DNA of 64,000 nt from Solibacillus ferritrahens (GCF_037027585.1 NZ_JAXCLE010000005.1:124001-188000), one strand, 5' to 3'. Counted from the first letter of the stretch, positions 27,031-36,224 are shown. Notes: generated by a model not told the origin, from the sequence alone. Made by a program: numbers and translations.

Positions 27031-27932
27031 ATTACGATCAATTAACAACTGAAAAAAGGAATAATGAAACAATGAATTTGGATGTTATGCCCATCTCGGA
27101 CGTACTTCAAATAATGAATAAAGAGGATATGCAGGTTGTGAATAGTGTCGAACGAGTTTTACCTACCATTGAGAAAGTAATTAAAAAAGTGGTTGAAAAT
27201 TTAAGAAATGGAGGGCGCCTGTTTTATATCGGGGCGGGGACTAGTGGTCGTTTAGGTATGCTTGATGCATCTGAATGTCCTCCTACTTTTATGACTGACC
27301 CGGAGCTTGTGCAAACGGTAATGGCAGGTGGAAAGGATGCTTTTTTTCAGGCAGTTGAAAATGCTGAAGATCGTTTGGAAGATGGGATGAACAAATTAAA
27401 GGGGAAAAACATTACGCCGTTCGATTCCGTTATCGGTATTACGGCAAGTGGTACGACACCATTTGTAATGGGGGCTTTAGAATATGCCCAATCTGTCGGA
27501 GCTTTTACGGTAAGTTTGACGAGCAATGTTAAATCTGAAGTAAGTCGCTATGCGGAAGAAGCAATTGAGGTTGTCGTCGGACCCGAAATTTTAACAGGCT
27601 CAACACGATTAAAAGCTGCTACATCACATAAAATGATTTTAAATATGATCAGCACGGCATCAATGGTGCAATTAGGTAAAGTGTATGAAAACTTAATGGT
27701 CGATGTAAATGCTAGCAATAAAAAATTAAAAGAGCGGGCTAAAAGAATTGTTGTTTCTGCAACGGACTGCAAATATGAGGAAGCAGAAGAGGTGCTTGGA
27801 AAAACGAAATTCGCTGTAAAGCCGGCAATTGTCATGCTAAAAACAAATCAAAATTATGAACGAGTAAAACTTGCATTGGAACAAGTAAACGGCCATACAA
27901 GAAAGGCTATTTTACTTTTAAACAATAGTTAA
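27027..27932 (+). CDS. murQ: N-acetylmuramic acid 6-phosphate etherase
   Basis: A 301-residue SIS-domain lyase that cleaves the lactyl ether of MurNAc-6-phosphate to give GlcNAc-6-phosphate and D-lactate. The family signature YIGAGTSGRLGMLDASECPPTF (residues 67-88) is intact. The two catalytic acids known for E. coli MurQ, Glu83 and Glu114, are at exactly these positions here. The second SIS helix and the C-terminal helical region are present; length is typical. Overlaps the kinase start-stop by 4 nt, so it is the translationally coupled last gene. Confidence 0.95.
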   Translation: MNYDQLTTEKRNNETMNLDVMPISDVLQIMNKEDMQVVNSVERVLPTIEKVIKKVVENLRNGGRLFYIGAGTSGRLGMLDASECPPTFMTDPELVQTVMAGGKDAFFQAVENAEDRLEDGMNKLKGKNITPFDSVIGITASGTTPFVMGALEYAQSVGAFTVSLTSNVKSEVSRYAEEAIEVVVGPEILTGSTRLKAATSHKMILNMISTASMVQLGKVYENLMVDVNASNKKLKERAKRIVVSATDCKYEEAEEVLGKTKFAVKPAIVMLKTNQNYERVKLALEQVNGHTRKAILLLNNS

Positions 27933-27936
27933 TAAC

Positions 27937-27972
27937 GAGAGTTGTCATGAATAATTCTGGCAACTCTTTTTG
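27937..27972 (+). terminator. Intrinsic terminator
   Basis: AGAGTTG (27938-27944) pairs with CAACTCT (27961-27967), followed by TTTTTGATTTTT. It ends the murR-murQ operon. Confidence 0.8.
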
Positions 27973-28094
27973 ATTTTTCGCTTAGAATTTCTGTATAGTG
28001 CAATAATATTTCTTATAAAACCATTGTTTCCATTTTTTGTGCCTGTTAATATTAAAATGTACTAATATTCAGAAAAAACAAAGGGGGCGGGGAG

Positions 28095-29237
28095 ATGGGC
28101 ATTTCTACAGAAGAGCATGAGATGTTTAGAAAAGCTTTACGCAAAATGCTGGATAAAGAGGCATATCCTTATTTTGAACAATGGGAGAAGGATCGGGATA
28201 TTCCGCGTGAGTTTTGGTTGAAGCTCGGGGAGAATGGCTTTTTATGTCCGATGGTGAGCGAGAAATACGGAGGACTTGGACTGGATTTTGGCTATTCCGC
28301 TATATTAACGGAGGAGCTAGAACGTGTAGGAGCAGGACTTGCGAGTGGGATTTCACTTCATTCTGATATTGTGACACCATATATCGAATCATATGGAACA
28401 ACTACGCAAAAAGAAAAATGGCTTCCTAAAAGTGTTACAGGTGAGTATATTTCGGCTATTGCAATGACAGAACCGGGAGCAGGCTCCGACCTCGCGGGGA
28501 TTCAAACGACCGCTAAAAAAGATGGGGATGTCTATATTTTAAATGGAGAAAAGACATTTATTACGAACGGGATCCATGCAGATTATGTAGTCGTTGTTTG
28601 TAAAACAAACCAAAAGGCTAGCCCGGCATATAAAGGGGTTAGTCTGCTTATTGTAGAGAATGGTACACCTGGTTTTAAACGTGGAAAAAAACTCGATAAA
28701 ATCGGAATGCACAGTGCAGATACAGGAGAGCTTATTTTTGAAGATGTGCGTGTACCGGTAGAAAACTTATTAGGGGAAGAAAACCGGGGCTTCTATTATT
28801 TAATGGAAAAACTGCAGCAGGAACGATTAATTGTAGCTATTGAAACTCAAATTGAAGCTGAATGTTGTTTACAGCTAACGGTAGATTATGTAAAAGAACG
28901 TAAAGCATTCGGGAGTCGTATTGCAGATTTCCAAAACACACAATTTAAATTAGCGGAAATGGCGACGGAAATTGAGCTTGGACGTACATATGTCGACAAT
29001 TTAATCGAAAAACATATTGCTGGTAAAGAAATTGTGAAGGAAGTCTCAATGGCAAAGTGGTGGATTAGTGAAATGGCAAAGCGTGTCGTAGCGGATTGCC
29101 TACAGTTACATGGAGGATATGGATATATGGAAGAATACGAAATCGCGAGACGTTATCGAGATATTCCGGTAGCAGCGATTTATGCGGGAACAACGGAAAT
29201 TATGAAGGGGATTATCGCAAAACAAATTTTAAAATAG
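28095..29237 (+). CDS. Acyl-CoA dehydrogenase
   Basis: A 380-residue FAD enzyme of fatty-acid beta-oxidation. AMTEPGAGSDLAG (about residues 118-130) and the following FITNGIHAD match the FAD-binding middle domain; DCLQLHGGYGYMEEYEIARRYRD near 337-359 is the family's C-terminal signature and AGTTEIMKGII the last helix. A glutamate as catalytic base is expected in the C-terminal domain; its residue cannot be fixed by eye. It begins a two-gene unit with the thiolase, 22 nt apart. GGGGCGGGGAG precedes the ATG. Confidence 0.9.
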   Translation: MGISTEEHEMFRKALRKMLDKEAYPYFEQWEKDRDIPREFWLKLGENGFLCPMVSEKYGGLGLDFGYSAILTEELERVGAGLASGISLHSDIVTPYIESYGTTTQKEKWLPKSVTGEYISAIAMTEPGAGSDLAGIQTTAKKDGDVYILNGEKTFITNGIHADYVVVVCKTNQKASPAYKGVSLLIVENGTPGFKRGKKLDKIGMHSADTGELIFEDVRVPVENLLGEENRGFYYLMEKLQQERLIVAIETQIEAECCLQLTVDYVKERKAFGSRIADFQNTQFKLAEMATEIELGRTYVDNLIEKHIAGKEIVKEVSMAKWWISEMAKRVVADCLQLHGGYGYMEEYEIARRYRDIPVAAIYAGTTEIMKGIIAKQILK

Positions 29238-29259
29238 TACTTACAAAGGGGATAGAATT

Positions 29260-30441
29260 ATGAAAAACGTATATATCGTAGACGGGGCTCGTACTGCATT
29301 TACAGCTTTTGGGGGTTCCTTTGCAACAACAGATGCAGTACAGCTTGGTACAAAAACTGCAGTGGAAGCGTTAAAGCGGGCAAATGTACAGCCTGAACAA
29401 GTCGACCATGTAATTTACGGGGGTGTCATTACAACTGGTTCCAATTCAGCCTATTTAGCTCGACATATTGGACTTTACGCAGGTGTTCCTAAAGAAGTAC
29501 CAGCTTTAACTGTGAATCGTTTATGTGGATCAGGTATGCAATCGGTTATATCTGCTGCACAAATGATACAGCTAGGTGAAGGAAATGTAGTATTGGCTGG
29601 GGGAGCAGAAAATATGTCCCAATCGCCATATTCGAACTTCGAACAACGCTTTAGCGGTTCGAAACTAGGCAACCTGGAGTTTACAGATATGCTTCAAGCA
29701 ACATTAACAGACCAGTATACAGGTTCAGGAATGGGCTTGACGGCAGAAAAGCTGGCTGAACAGTATACAATTTCTCGCGAGGAGCAAGATGCATTCGCCC
29801 TTCTTTCAAATGAACGTGCCGCAAAAGCACGTAAGGACGGCACTTTTGCAAAAGAGATCGTGCCGGTTGCTGTAGCTACGAGAAAAGGCGAGATTTTAAT
29901 AGATCAGGATGAACATATTAAAGAAGGCGGCACACGGGAGAGCTTGGCAAAGTTACGTCCTGCATTTAAAAAGGACGGAACCGTGACAGCAGCGAATGCT
30001 TCCGGCATTAATGACGGGGCAGCATCTGTCGTTGTCGCAAGTGAAGATTTTGTAAATGGACAAGGACTAAAGCCGTTAGCCCGCATTGTATCATGGGGAA
30101 TAGCGGGTGTTGATCCGTCGATTATGGGAATCGGTCCGGCTCCGGCAATTCGTCAAGCATTGGAGCGTGCGAACTTAACAATTGAGGACATGGATTTAGT
30201 TGAAATTAATGAAGCATTTGCAGCCCAATATATCGCAGTAGAAAAGGAACTTGGACTGAACCGTGAGAAAACGAATGTAAATGGTGGTGCAATCGCACTC
30301 GGTCACCCAGTAGGTGCAAGTGGTACAAGAATCATCTTATCCGCTGCATATGAACTGCAACGACGAAATGGGAAGTATGCGGTTGCCAGCCTTTGTATCG
30401 GTGGCGGACAAGGAATTGCTTTAATTATCGAAAGAGTATAG
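29260..30441 (+). CDS. Acetyl-CoA acyltransferase (thiolase)
   Basis: A 393-residue thiolase. The nucleophile is Cys in NRLCGSGMQ (about residues 86-94), with NEAFAAQ near 315 and the C-terminal GHPVGASG and CIGGGQG motifs giving the catalytic His and Cys. All are intact. It either cleaves 3-ketoacyl-CoA in beta-oxidation or condenses acetyl-CoA; the acyl-CoA dehydrogenase immediately upstream favours beta-oxidation. Not accompanied by fadB in this window. Confidence 0.9.
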   Translation: MKNVYIVDGARTAFTAFGGSFATTDAVQLGTKTAVEALKRANVQPEQVDHVIYGGVITTGSNSAYLARHIGLYAGVPKEVPALTVNRLCGSGMQSVISAAQMIQLGEGNVVLAGGAENMSQSPYSNFEQRFSGSKLGNLEFTDMLQATLTDQYTGSGMGLTAEKLAEQYTISREEQDAFALLSNERAAKARKDGTFAKEIVPVAVATRKGEILIDQDEHIKEGGTRESLAKLRPAFKKDGTVTAANASGINDGAASVVVASEDFVNGQGLKPLARIVSWGIAGVDPSIMGIGPAPAIRQALERANLTIEDMDLVEINEAFAAQYIAVEKELGLNREKTNVNGGAIALGHPVGASGTRIILSAAYELQRRNGKYAVASLCIGGGQGIALIIERV

Positions 30442-30446
30442 AAACT

Positions 30447-30485
30447 TGGCATGCTAGGAGAAAGTTTCCGGCATGCTTTTTTGTT
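30447..30485 (+). terminator. Intrinsic terminator
   Basis: GGCATGC at about 30449 pairs with GCATGCTTTTTT, with an inner GGA/AAGTTTCC region. It ends the thiolase transcript. Confidence 0.7.
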
Positions 30486-30494
30486 GTATGTTTT

Positions 30495-30664
30495 TATTAG
30501 AACAATAATGCGGGATATTAGAAAAAGTCGGGCCGGTATTAGAAAAGTGAAAGGGGATTTTAGAACAAAGCGAACCTTTATTAGCACAACGAAAGGACAT
30601 ATTAGAAAATCGCAATTTTATTAGAACAAATAAAAATATATTAGACGATTTCAGATTATATTAG
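30495..30664. repeat. Degenerate tandem repeat with 21-bp phase
   Basis: TATTAG (one copy TTTTAG) starts at 30495, 30516, 30537, 30558, 30579, 30600, 30619, 30639 and 30659. The first six are spaced exactly 21 bp apart and the last three 19, 20 and 20. Most copies continue as TATTAGAA with A or C next; the rest of each unit differs. Twenty-one bp is two helical turns, so the shared segment lies on one face of the DNA. It fills the spacer between the thiolase terminator and the helicase promoter. Confidence 0.85.
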
Positions 30665-30855
30665 AAATCCTTGCAACTTTTTCACCCCAAGTTTCTAAAG
30701 ATGAGACACAAAGGGTAGCATACCGAAATAGATTCTTTCATTTGAACTTTATTACGAAAAATTCAAAACGATTTTAATTTGACACAAACCTTACTTTTTT
30801 TGCTGTAAACAACCAAATCACATTCCGCCAAATTTTACGCATTAATTGCGGAATA

Positions 30856-30864
30856 TGTTACACT
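30856..30864 (+). promoter_or_regulatory. Probable extended -10 promoter
   Basis: TGTTACACT fits an extended -10, with only a weak -35 upstream (around 30836). It would start the helicase, aminopeptidase and hydrolase transcript. Confidence 0.4.
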
Positions 30865-30895
30865 AAAGCCAACGAATAAAAGGTGGTAAAACAAT

Positions 30896-32128
30896 ATGTC
30901 AGCAATCAGTTTATTAAACGAAACACTTCAAAATAAATGGTCGTTTGAAACGACAATGAAAATTCAGGACGAAATGATTCCAGCGATGGTTGAAGGGAAA
31001 GATATCGTAGCAGAATCCCCAACAGGCTCAGGAAAAACATTAGCCTACACATTACCTATTTTAAATAAAGTTGACGGAAAAAAGAAACAAACCCAAGCGT
31101 TGATCGTAGCACCATCACAAGAGCTTGCAATGCAAATTGTTGAAGTTATCCGTGATTGGACAGTTGGAACAGATATTACTGTCCAACAGTTGATCGGTGG
31201 GGCAAACTCAGCTCGTCAAATTGAAAAATTAAAGAAAAAGCCAACGATTGTTGTCGGGACACCAGGTCGCTTAAATGAATTGGCTCGCCAAGGTAAATTA
31301 AAGCTTAGAGAAATAGAAACAATTGTTTTAGATGAATGCGATCAGCTATTAAGTCGTGAATACCGCGTTGTCGTAAAATCATTTATAGAAAATGCGGCAT
31401 TCGGTCGTCAAGTCGTTGTAGTATCTGCAACGATTACAGAAGAAATAAAGCTTGTAGCAGAACGCTTAATGTTCGAGCCAGTCAGCATAGAAATTAAGCC
31501 TGAAGATATGGTGAAGTTCGGTAAAGTAGTTCACTCCTTTGTAAAAGTAGAGGAACGAGACAAAACAGAGATGCTTCGCCGTCTTGCTAATATTGAAGGA
31601 CTGCGCGGGTTGGCATTCGTCAATAATATTGACCAAGTATTAATGAAACAAAACAAGTTGGAATATCGCGATGCACCAATTGTAGCACTTCATTCAGATA
31701 TGAAAAAAGACGAACGTAAAAAAGCGTTGGATGCTTTCAGAAAAGGGGAAGCGCGCATTTTAATTGCAACAGATATTGCGGCACGAGGTTTAGATATTTC
31801 AGGATTAACACATGTTATTCATGTCGACGTTCCACGTATAATTGAGCAGTATACACATCGTTCGGGCCGTACAGGTCGTGCAGGAGCAGATGGAGAAGTA
31901 TTAACATTATTATCTTATAAAGATGAAAAGACTTTCAAAAAATGGTTGCGTGATCTTTCATTAAAAGGTGTTCAAAAAGTATGGACTCAAGGGCAGCTTG
32001 TGGAGGGAAATGCAAAAACAGTTTCATCAAAAGCGGCTCCCGAAGTAAAGAAAGCAACAGAGAAAAAGTCTTATCAGCCAAAGACAAATAAAAATGGTAT
32101 GACTTTCAGTAAGAAAAAGGAGAAATAA
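30896..32128 (+). CDS. DEAD-box type RNA helicase (YfmL/CshC-like), DECD box
   Basis: A 410-residue ATP-dependent RNA helicase. Motif I SPTGSGKT is at 41-48, Ia PSQELAMQ, Ib TPGR, motif II D-E-C-D near 146-149, motif III SAT, and C-terminal motifs including ARGLDIS and HRSGRTGRAG. The order and sequence style match B. subtilis YfmL, which acts in ribosome assembly. The third letter of the DEAD box is Cys. After residue 375 a Lys-rich tail could bind RNA. Operon head; the aminopeptidase gene begins 3 nt after its stop. Confidence 0.88.
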   Translation: MSAISLLNETLQNKWSFETTMKIQDEMIPAMVEGKDIVAESPTGSGKTLAYTLPILNKVDGKKKQTQALIVAPSQELAMQIVEVIRDWTVGTDITVQQLIGGANSARQIEKLKKKPTIVVGTPGRLNELARQGKLKLREIETIVLDECDQLLSREYRVVVKSFIENAAFGRQVVVVSATITEEIKLVAERLMFEPVSIEIKPEDMVKFGKVVHSFVKVEERDKTEMLRRLANIEGLRGLAFVNNIDQVLMKQNKLEYRDAPIVALHSDMKKDERKKALDAFRKGEARILIATDIAARGLDISGLTHVIHVDVPRIIEQYTHRSGRTGRAGADGEVLTLLSYKDEKTFKKWLRDLSLKGVQKVWTQGQLVEGNAKTVSSKAAPEVKKATEKKSYQPKTNKNGMTFSKKKEK

Positions 32129-32131
32129 TTC

Positions 32132-33361
32132 ATGACATTCCAAGAGAAGTTAGAGCAATATGCAGATTTAGCTGTTCGTATCGGAGTAAATGTTCAAAGA
32201 GGACAATACTTATTAATTAATACATCAACAGATACATTGGATTTCACACGAATTGTTGTGAAAAAAGCATATGAGGCAGGCGCAAGTCGTGTCCATGTAA
32301 ATTTAACAGATGCAAGCTTTGAACGTGCCTATTTTGAAAATGTTACTGTTGAAGAGACAGCTAATTTTCCTAAATGGGTCGTTGCACAACGCGAGGAATT
32401 AATCGAACGTAAAGGCGCACTTCTTTGGATTGATGCAGAAAATCCCGATTTACTGGCGGGTATAGAATCGGAGAAAATCGGTGCTCAGCAGAAGGCAGCA
32501 GGTACAGCGCTTGTCAACTATCGTAAAGCAGTTATGAATGATGATATCGCATGGTCAATTATTGCAGTCCCTTCTCCAAAATGGGCGGCTAAAGTCTTCC
32601 CTGATTTAGCTGAGCAAGAACAAGTACCGGCATTATGGGATGCCATTTTTAAAACTGTGCGTATTGGTGATGGTAATGCGGTTGAAAACTGGAAAAATCA
32701 TATTGAAACTTTACATGCACGTGCAGCACAGCTAAATGCTAAGAAATATGCTAAATTACACTACTTGGCACCAGGTACAGATTTAACAATTGAATTACCC
32801 GAAAAGCATTTATGGAAAAGTGGTAGTAGTGAATCTCCGGACGGTACAACATTTATTGCGAATATGCCGACAGAAGAAGTATTTACACTACCTGCAAAAT
32901 ATGGGGTAAATGGATACGTATCAAATACAAAACCGCTTGTTTATAAAGGAAATATTATTGATGAATTTAAGCTTACTTTTGAAAAAGGAAAAATTGTGAG
33001 TGCTGAGGCAAAAGTGGGTCAGAAATTACTGCAGCAGCTTATCGCTTCAGATGAAGGTTCTACTTATTTAGGGGAAGTGGCATTAGTACCACATGAATCA
33101 CCAATTTCAGCATCAAATATTTTATATTACAACACATTATTTGATGAGAATGCATCTAATCATTTAGCGATTGGTGAAGCATATCCAACTTGTTATGAAG
33201 GTGGCAAGGAGCTAGAAAAAGGCCAGCTAGAATCGTTAGGTATTAATACATCGATTACACATGAAGATTTTATGATCGGAAGCGCTGAAATGGATATAGA
33301 CGGTATTTTAGCGGATGGCTCAGAAGAACCGATTTTCAGAAAAGGAAACTGGGCATTCTAA
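32132..33361 (+). CDS. M29 family aminopeptidase
   Basis: A 409-residue thermophilic-type metal aminopeptidase (AmpS/PepS, family M29). The metal-site segments of the family are present in order: the NMPTEEVFTLP stretch, DEGSTYLGEVALVPHESPI, NHLAIGEAYP and THEDFMIGSAEMDIDG, holding the Glu, His and Asp ligands. It is cytosolic (no signal). AAAAAGGAG precedes the ATG, 3 nt after the helicase stop. A paralogue of the same family lies at 49.8-51.0 kb on the other strand. Confidence 0.9.
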   Translation: MTFQEKLEQYADLAVRIGVNVQRGQYLLINTSTDTLDFTRIVVKKAYEAGASRVHVNLTDASFERAYFENVTVEETANFPKWVVAQREELIERKGALLWIDAENPDLLAGIESEKIGAQQKAAGTALVNYRKAVMNDDIAWSIIAVPSPKWAAKVFPDLAEQEQVPALWDAIFKTVRIGDGNAVENWKNHIETLHARAAQLNAKKYAKLHYLAPGTDLTIELPEKHLWKSGSSESPDGTTFIANMPTEEVFTLPAKYGVNGYVSNTKPLVYKGNIIDEFKLTFEKGKIVSAEAKVGQKLLQQLIASDEGSTYLGEVALVPHESPISASNILYYNTLFDENASNHLAIGEAYPTCYEGGKELEKGQLESLGINTSITHEDFMIGSAEMDIDGILADGSEEPIFRKGNWAF

Positions 33362-33382
33362 ATATAGAAGTGGGGTGAGTAA

Positions 33383-34249
33383 ATGCGGAAAATAATACTT
33401 AGCATTATTTTTTGTGTCGTCTTATTTCCAACTGCAACATTGGCCGATGAACGGGAAGTGTATATAGCGCTTGGAGATTCATTAGCAGCAGGACAAACGC
33501 CATACAGTGAAATCGATGCGGGCTATACGGATTTTATTGCTTTACAGCTCATGCGCAACGGAAAACTTGCTCATTTTTCAAAAGAGCTTACTTTTCCGGG
33601 TTATCGTGTTGAAAATGTCATTGAAACAGTTCAATCTGATAAAGCAGAACAGTTACTAAATGAGGCGACATTGATTACTATTTCTGCGGGGGCCAATAAT
33701 TTACTCCCTCTTATAGCGCATAATCCGGAGCAAGGTACTATTGCCTTTTCCCAGCTAAGTGCGGACTTTGCATTAAATGAAGTGCGGATTCAAATGAAAG
33801 AACTCCTTTCGTTAACAAAAGAAAAAGCACCTAACGCTGAAATTTATGTGCTTGGTTATTATTTTCCTTATGTGAGCCTTCATGAGGAGCAAAAACAAGG
33901 TGCAGAAAAGGCAGTAAAGTTATTAAATGGAATTTTAAAGCAGGAGACAGAGCAAGCCGGATATGTATTTGTTGATGTTTTTGAAGCTTTTAATTCAGGG
34001 CAAGCGGATTATTTACCTAGCATTCAGGATATTCATCCGAATCAGCTTGGTTACCGTATAATGGCTAATGAAATGCTAAAGAAATATAGCGGAATTGATT
34101 TTCTTTCGTTACCTATAGACGCAATGCCTGCACCAAATCCGAAAACATTTGAAGAAATGTTGCAGATGCAGCAAACTGTATTACCAGGAGAGGAAGGGCA
34201 ATTTATGCCCCTGCATTATCCTGATAAACCAACACCTATATATGTATAA
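33383..34249 (+). CDS. Secreted SGNH/GDSL hydrolase
   Basis: A 288-residue lipase/esterase-type hydrolase. A signal peptide (MRKIILSIIFCVVLFPTA then LADE) is followed by block I ALGDSLAAG (Ser near 33), block III ISAGANNL and block V DIHPNQLGY with the Asp-x-x-His pair. The triad is therefore complete and the protein should be exported. The last 40 residues are Pro- and Met-rich. It ends the helicase operon, 21 nt after the aminopeptidase. Substrate unknown; peptidoglycan or lipid esters are possible. Confidence 0.85.
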   Translation: MRKIILSIIFCVVLFPTATLADEREVYIALGDSLAAGQTPYSEIDAGYTDFIALQLMRNGKLAHFSKELTFPGYRVENVIETVQSDKAEQLLNEATLITISAGANNLLPLIAHNPEQGTIAFSQLSADFALNEVRIQMKELLSLTKEKAPNAEIYVLGYYFPYVSLHEEQKQGAEKAVKLLNGILKQETEQAGYVFVDVFEAFNSGQADYLPSIQDIHPNQLGYRIMANEMLKKYSGIDFLSLPIDAMPAPNPKTFEEMLQMQQTVLPGEEGQFMPLHYPDKPTPIYV

Positions 34250-34251
34250 AT

Positions 34252-34293
34252 AAAAAGCATTCCGACAAGAAATTCTTGAAGGAATGCTTTTTT
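34252..34293. terminator. Bidirectional intrinsic terminator
   Basis: AAAAAGCATTCC pairs with GGAATGCTTTTTT; convergent genes at both sides could use it. Confidence 0.88.
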
Positions 34294-34302
34294 ACTGTTC
34301 AA

Positions 34303-35949
34303 TTACTCGCTAATTTTAACGTCACGTAATTGGTAAATGCTGTCAGTTCCTACATTGAAGCCAGAAACTTTATCAGATACACCTGTTAATGTATATGGGT
34401 GTAATACGAATGCCATTGGCGACTCGTCTGAAATAAGTTGTAACGCTTCTTTATAGATTGCTTCACGTGCAGCTGGGTCTGCTTCGCGACGACCTTTATC
34501 TAATAACTCATCCACTTTTTCGCTTGAGTAGAATGAACGGTTACCTGGGTCACCATGTTGTGAAGAGTGGAATAATGCATATAGACCGTAGTCTGCATCA
34601 GCAGTAGCATTAGACCAACCTAAGATGAACATATCGTGCTCACCAGCAGCTGTTTTCTCTAAGTACGCGCCCCACTCTAAAACTTCGATCTTAACATCGA
34701 TGTTTAATTGTTTTAAGCCTTCTTGTAATACGATCGCAACATTTTGACGAGCTGGGTTATCATTCGTCCAAATTGTTGTTGAGAAGCCATCTGCATAACC
34801 AGCTTCAGCTAGTAAAGCTTTCGCTTCGTCTAAGTTGTAAGCCATTGATGTTACATCTTCAGTGTATCCGAAAATACCAGGAGATAATGGAGAAATCGCT
34901 GGAATACCGTATCCTTCATAAATACCATCGATTAAAGTAACACGGTCGATTGCTTTTGAAATCGCCTGACGTACTTTTTCGTTATCAAATGGTGCTTTTT
35001 GTGTATTGAAACCTACATAAGTTAAAGAAGACGATGGAGTTTCTAAAACTGAAACGCCGTCAGAACCATTTACGTTTGCTACTTGGCTAGGCTCAACGGC
35101 ACCGATAATGTGAGCGTAACCTGATTGTAATTCAGCAACACGAGTAGCGCCTTCTGGTACTACTTTAAATGTTACCGTATCAACGTGTGCAGGAGTTCCT
35201 GCATAGTCAGCGAACTTTTCTAATTTTACTTCAGTACCTGGAGTCCAAGAAACGAATTTGAATGGACCAGTACCTACTGGATTTGTACCGATTACTGAAC
35301 CAGCAGCTACAGAAGAATCAGCTTCCATTGCAGCATAGTCATCAGCAATTGCTTTTGGTGAAATGATACCACCACCATTGTGCGTTAAGTGTGCAAGTAA
35401 TGGTGAGAATGGGTATTCAGTTACGAATTGAACTGTTGAATCATCAATTACTTTTACTTCTGTAACCATTTCAAATAAGAAAGCACGTGGTGACGCAACT
35501 TTTTCATCTAAAACTCGGTCGAAAGAAGCTTTTACAGCTTCAGCATTGAAAGCTTCGCCGTCATGGAAAGTAACACCTTGCTTAAGCTTGAATTCCCATG
35601 TTAAGTCATCAACTTGAGTCCAAGATTCTGCTAAACCAGGAACTAATTCTCCGTTAGCATCACGATTTACTAATGTTTCATAAATGTTAGATTGTACATT
35701 TGACGAAGAAACATCGTTTGATCCGTGTGGGTCTAGTGATTGAGCATCAGATAATTCAGCGATAATTAAATCACCGCCACCTTCTGAAGCTGCATCATCG
35801 TTCGTACTAGAGTCTGTATTTGTTTCAGTTCCAGTGTCCTCGCCTTTTGATGTATCTTCTGAATCATCTCCACCAGCACATGCAGCTAACACAAGGGCAA
35901 GTGTAAATGTAAGAAGTAGCATCCATAGCGACTTTTTAGAAAATGACAT
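34303..35949 (-). CDS. Peptide ABC transporter substrate-binding lipoprotein
   Basis: A 548-residue family 5 binding protein (OppA/DppA group). The lipobox LAAC places the lipidated Cys at 24, followed by a linker rich in Asp, Ser and Thr. The mature domain carries typical blocks: AQSLDPHGSND, LAESWTQVDDLTWEFKLKQGV as the conserved region start, and VRQAISKAIDR near 330. It is encoded divergently from the permease and ATPase genes, and its promoter region is shared with them. The ligand is probably peptides, though nickel and glutathione binders share the family. Confidence 0.88.
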   Translation of the reverse strand: MSFSKKSLWMLLLTFTLALVLAACAGGDDSEDTSKGEDTGTETNTDSSTNDDAASEGGGDLIIAELSDAQSLDPHGSNDVSSSNVQSNIYETLVNRDANGELVPGLAESWTQVDDLTWEFKLKQGVTFHDGEAFNAEAVKASFDRVLDEKVASPRAFLFEMVTEVKVIDDSTVQFVTEYPFSPLLAHLTHNGGGIISPKAIADDYAAMEADSSVAAGSVIGTNPVGTGPFKFVSWTPGTEVKLEKFADYAGTPAHVDTVTFKVVPEGATRVAELQSGYAHIIGAVEPSQVANVNGSDGVSVLETPSSSLTYVGFNTQKAPFDNEKVRQAISKAIDRVTLIDGIYEGYGIPAISPLSPGIFGYTEDVTSMAYNLDEAKALLAEAGYADGFSTTIWTNDNPARQNVAIVLQEGLKQLNIDVKIEVLEWGAYLEKTAAGEHDMFILGWSNATADADYGLYALFHSSQHGDPGNRSFYSSEKVDELLDKGRREADPAAREAIYKEALQLISDESPMAFVLHPYTLTGVSDKVSGFNVGTDSIYQLRDVKISE

Positions 35950-35984
35950 GATGGAAGTCCCCCCATTTAATATTATTTTAGAAT

Positions 35985-36040
35985 ATTACAAAAATGTAAT
36001 TTCTTTAAATAGAATAGCACATATGAGTACAAAGCATCAA
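35985..36040 (-). promoter_or_regulatory. Promoter and palindrome for the binding-protein gene
   Basis: On the minus strand, TTGATG (36040-36035), an 18-nt spacer and TATTCT (36016-36011). Just downstream lies ATTACA-AAAA-TGTAAT (35985-36000), a perfect 16-nt inverted repeat at about +4 to +20 that may be an operator or a leader hairpin. Confidence 0.55.
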
Positions 36041-36224
36041 TATCCAAAAAAGATAAAAAATAGTTAAAGGAGAAAATCGGGACATGATAAAGTATTTCAT
36101 GATAATGTTAAACAATTCAGTAAATTGATGTAGGTCTTATGGCTGTAAGCGTTAGTCATAATTTGGATTAAAAAAGTATACTATGTTGATATAATCAAAT
36201 TGTTAAAAAATATAAAAATAATAA

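Noticed and set aside
30303..30587. Minus-strand 94-codon frame with 7-residue repeats
   Set aside because: It overlaps the thiolase end and has no ribosome-binding site; the repeat phase in protein follows from the DNA period.
30495..30664. CRISPR array
   Set aside because: The conserved part is only 6-9 bp and the period is 21 bp; CRISPR repeats are 23-47 bp with 20-70 bp spacers, and no cas genes are near.
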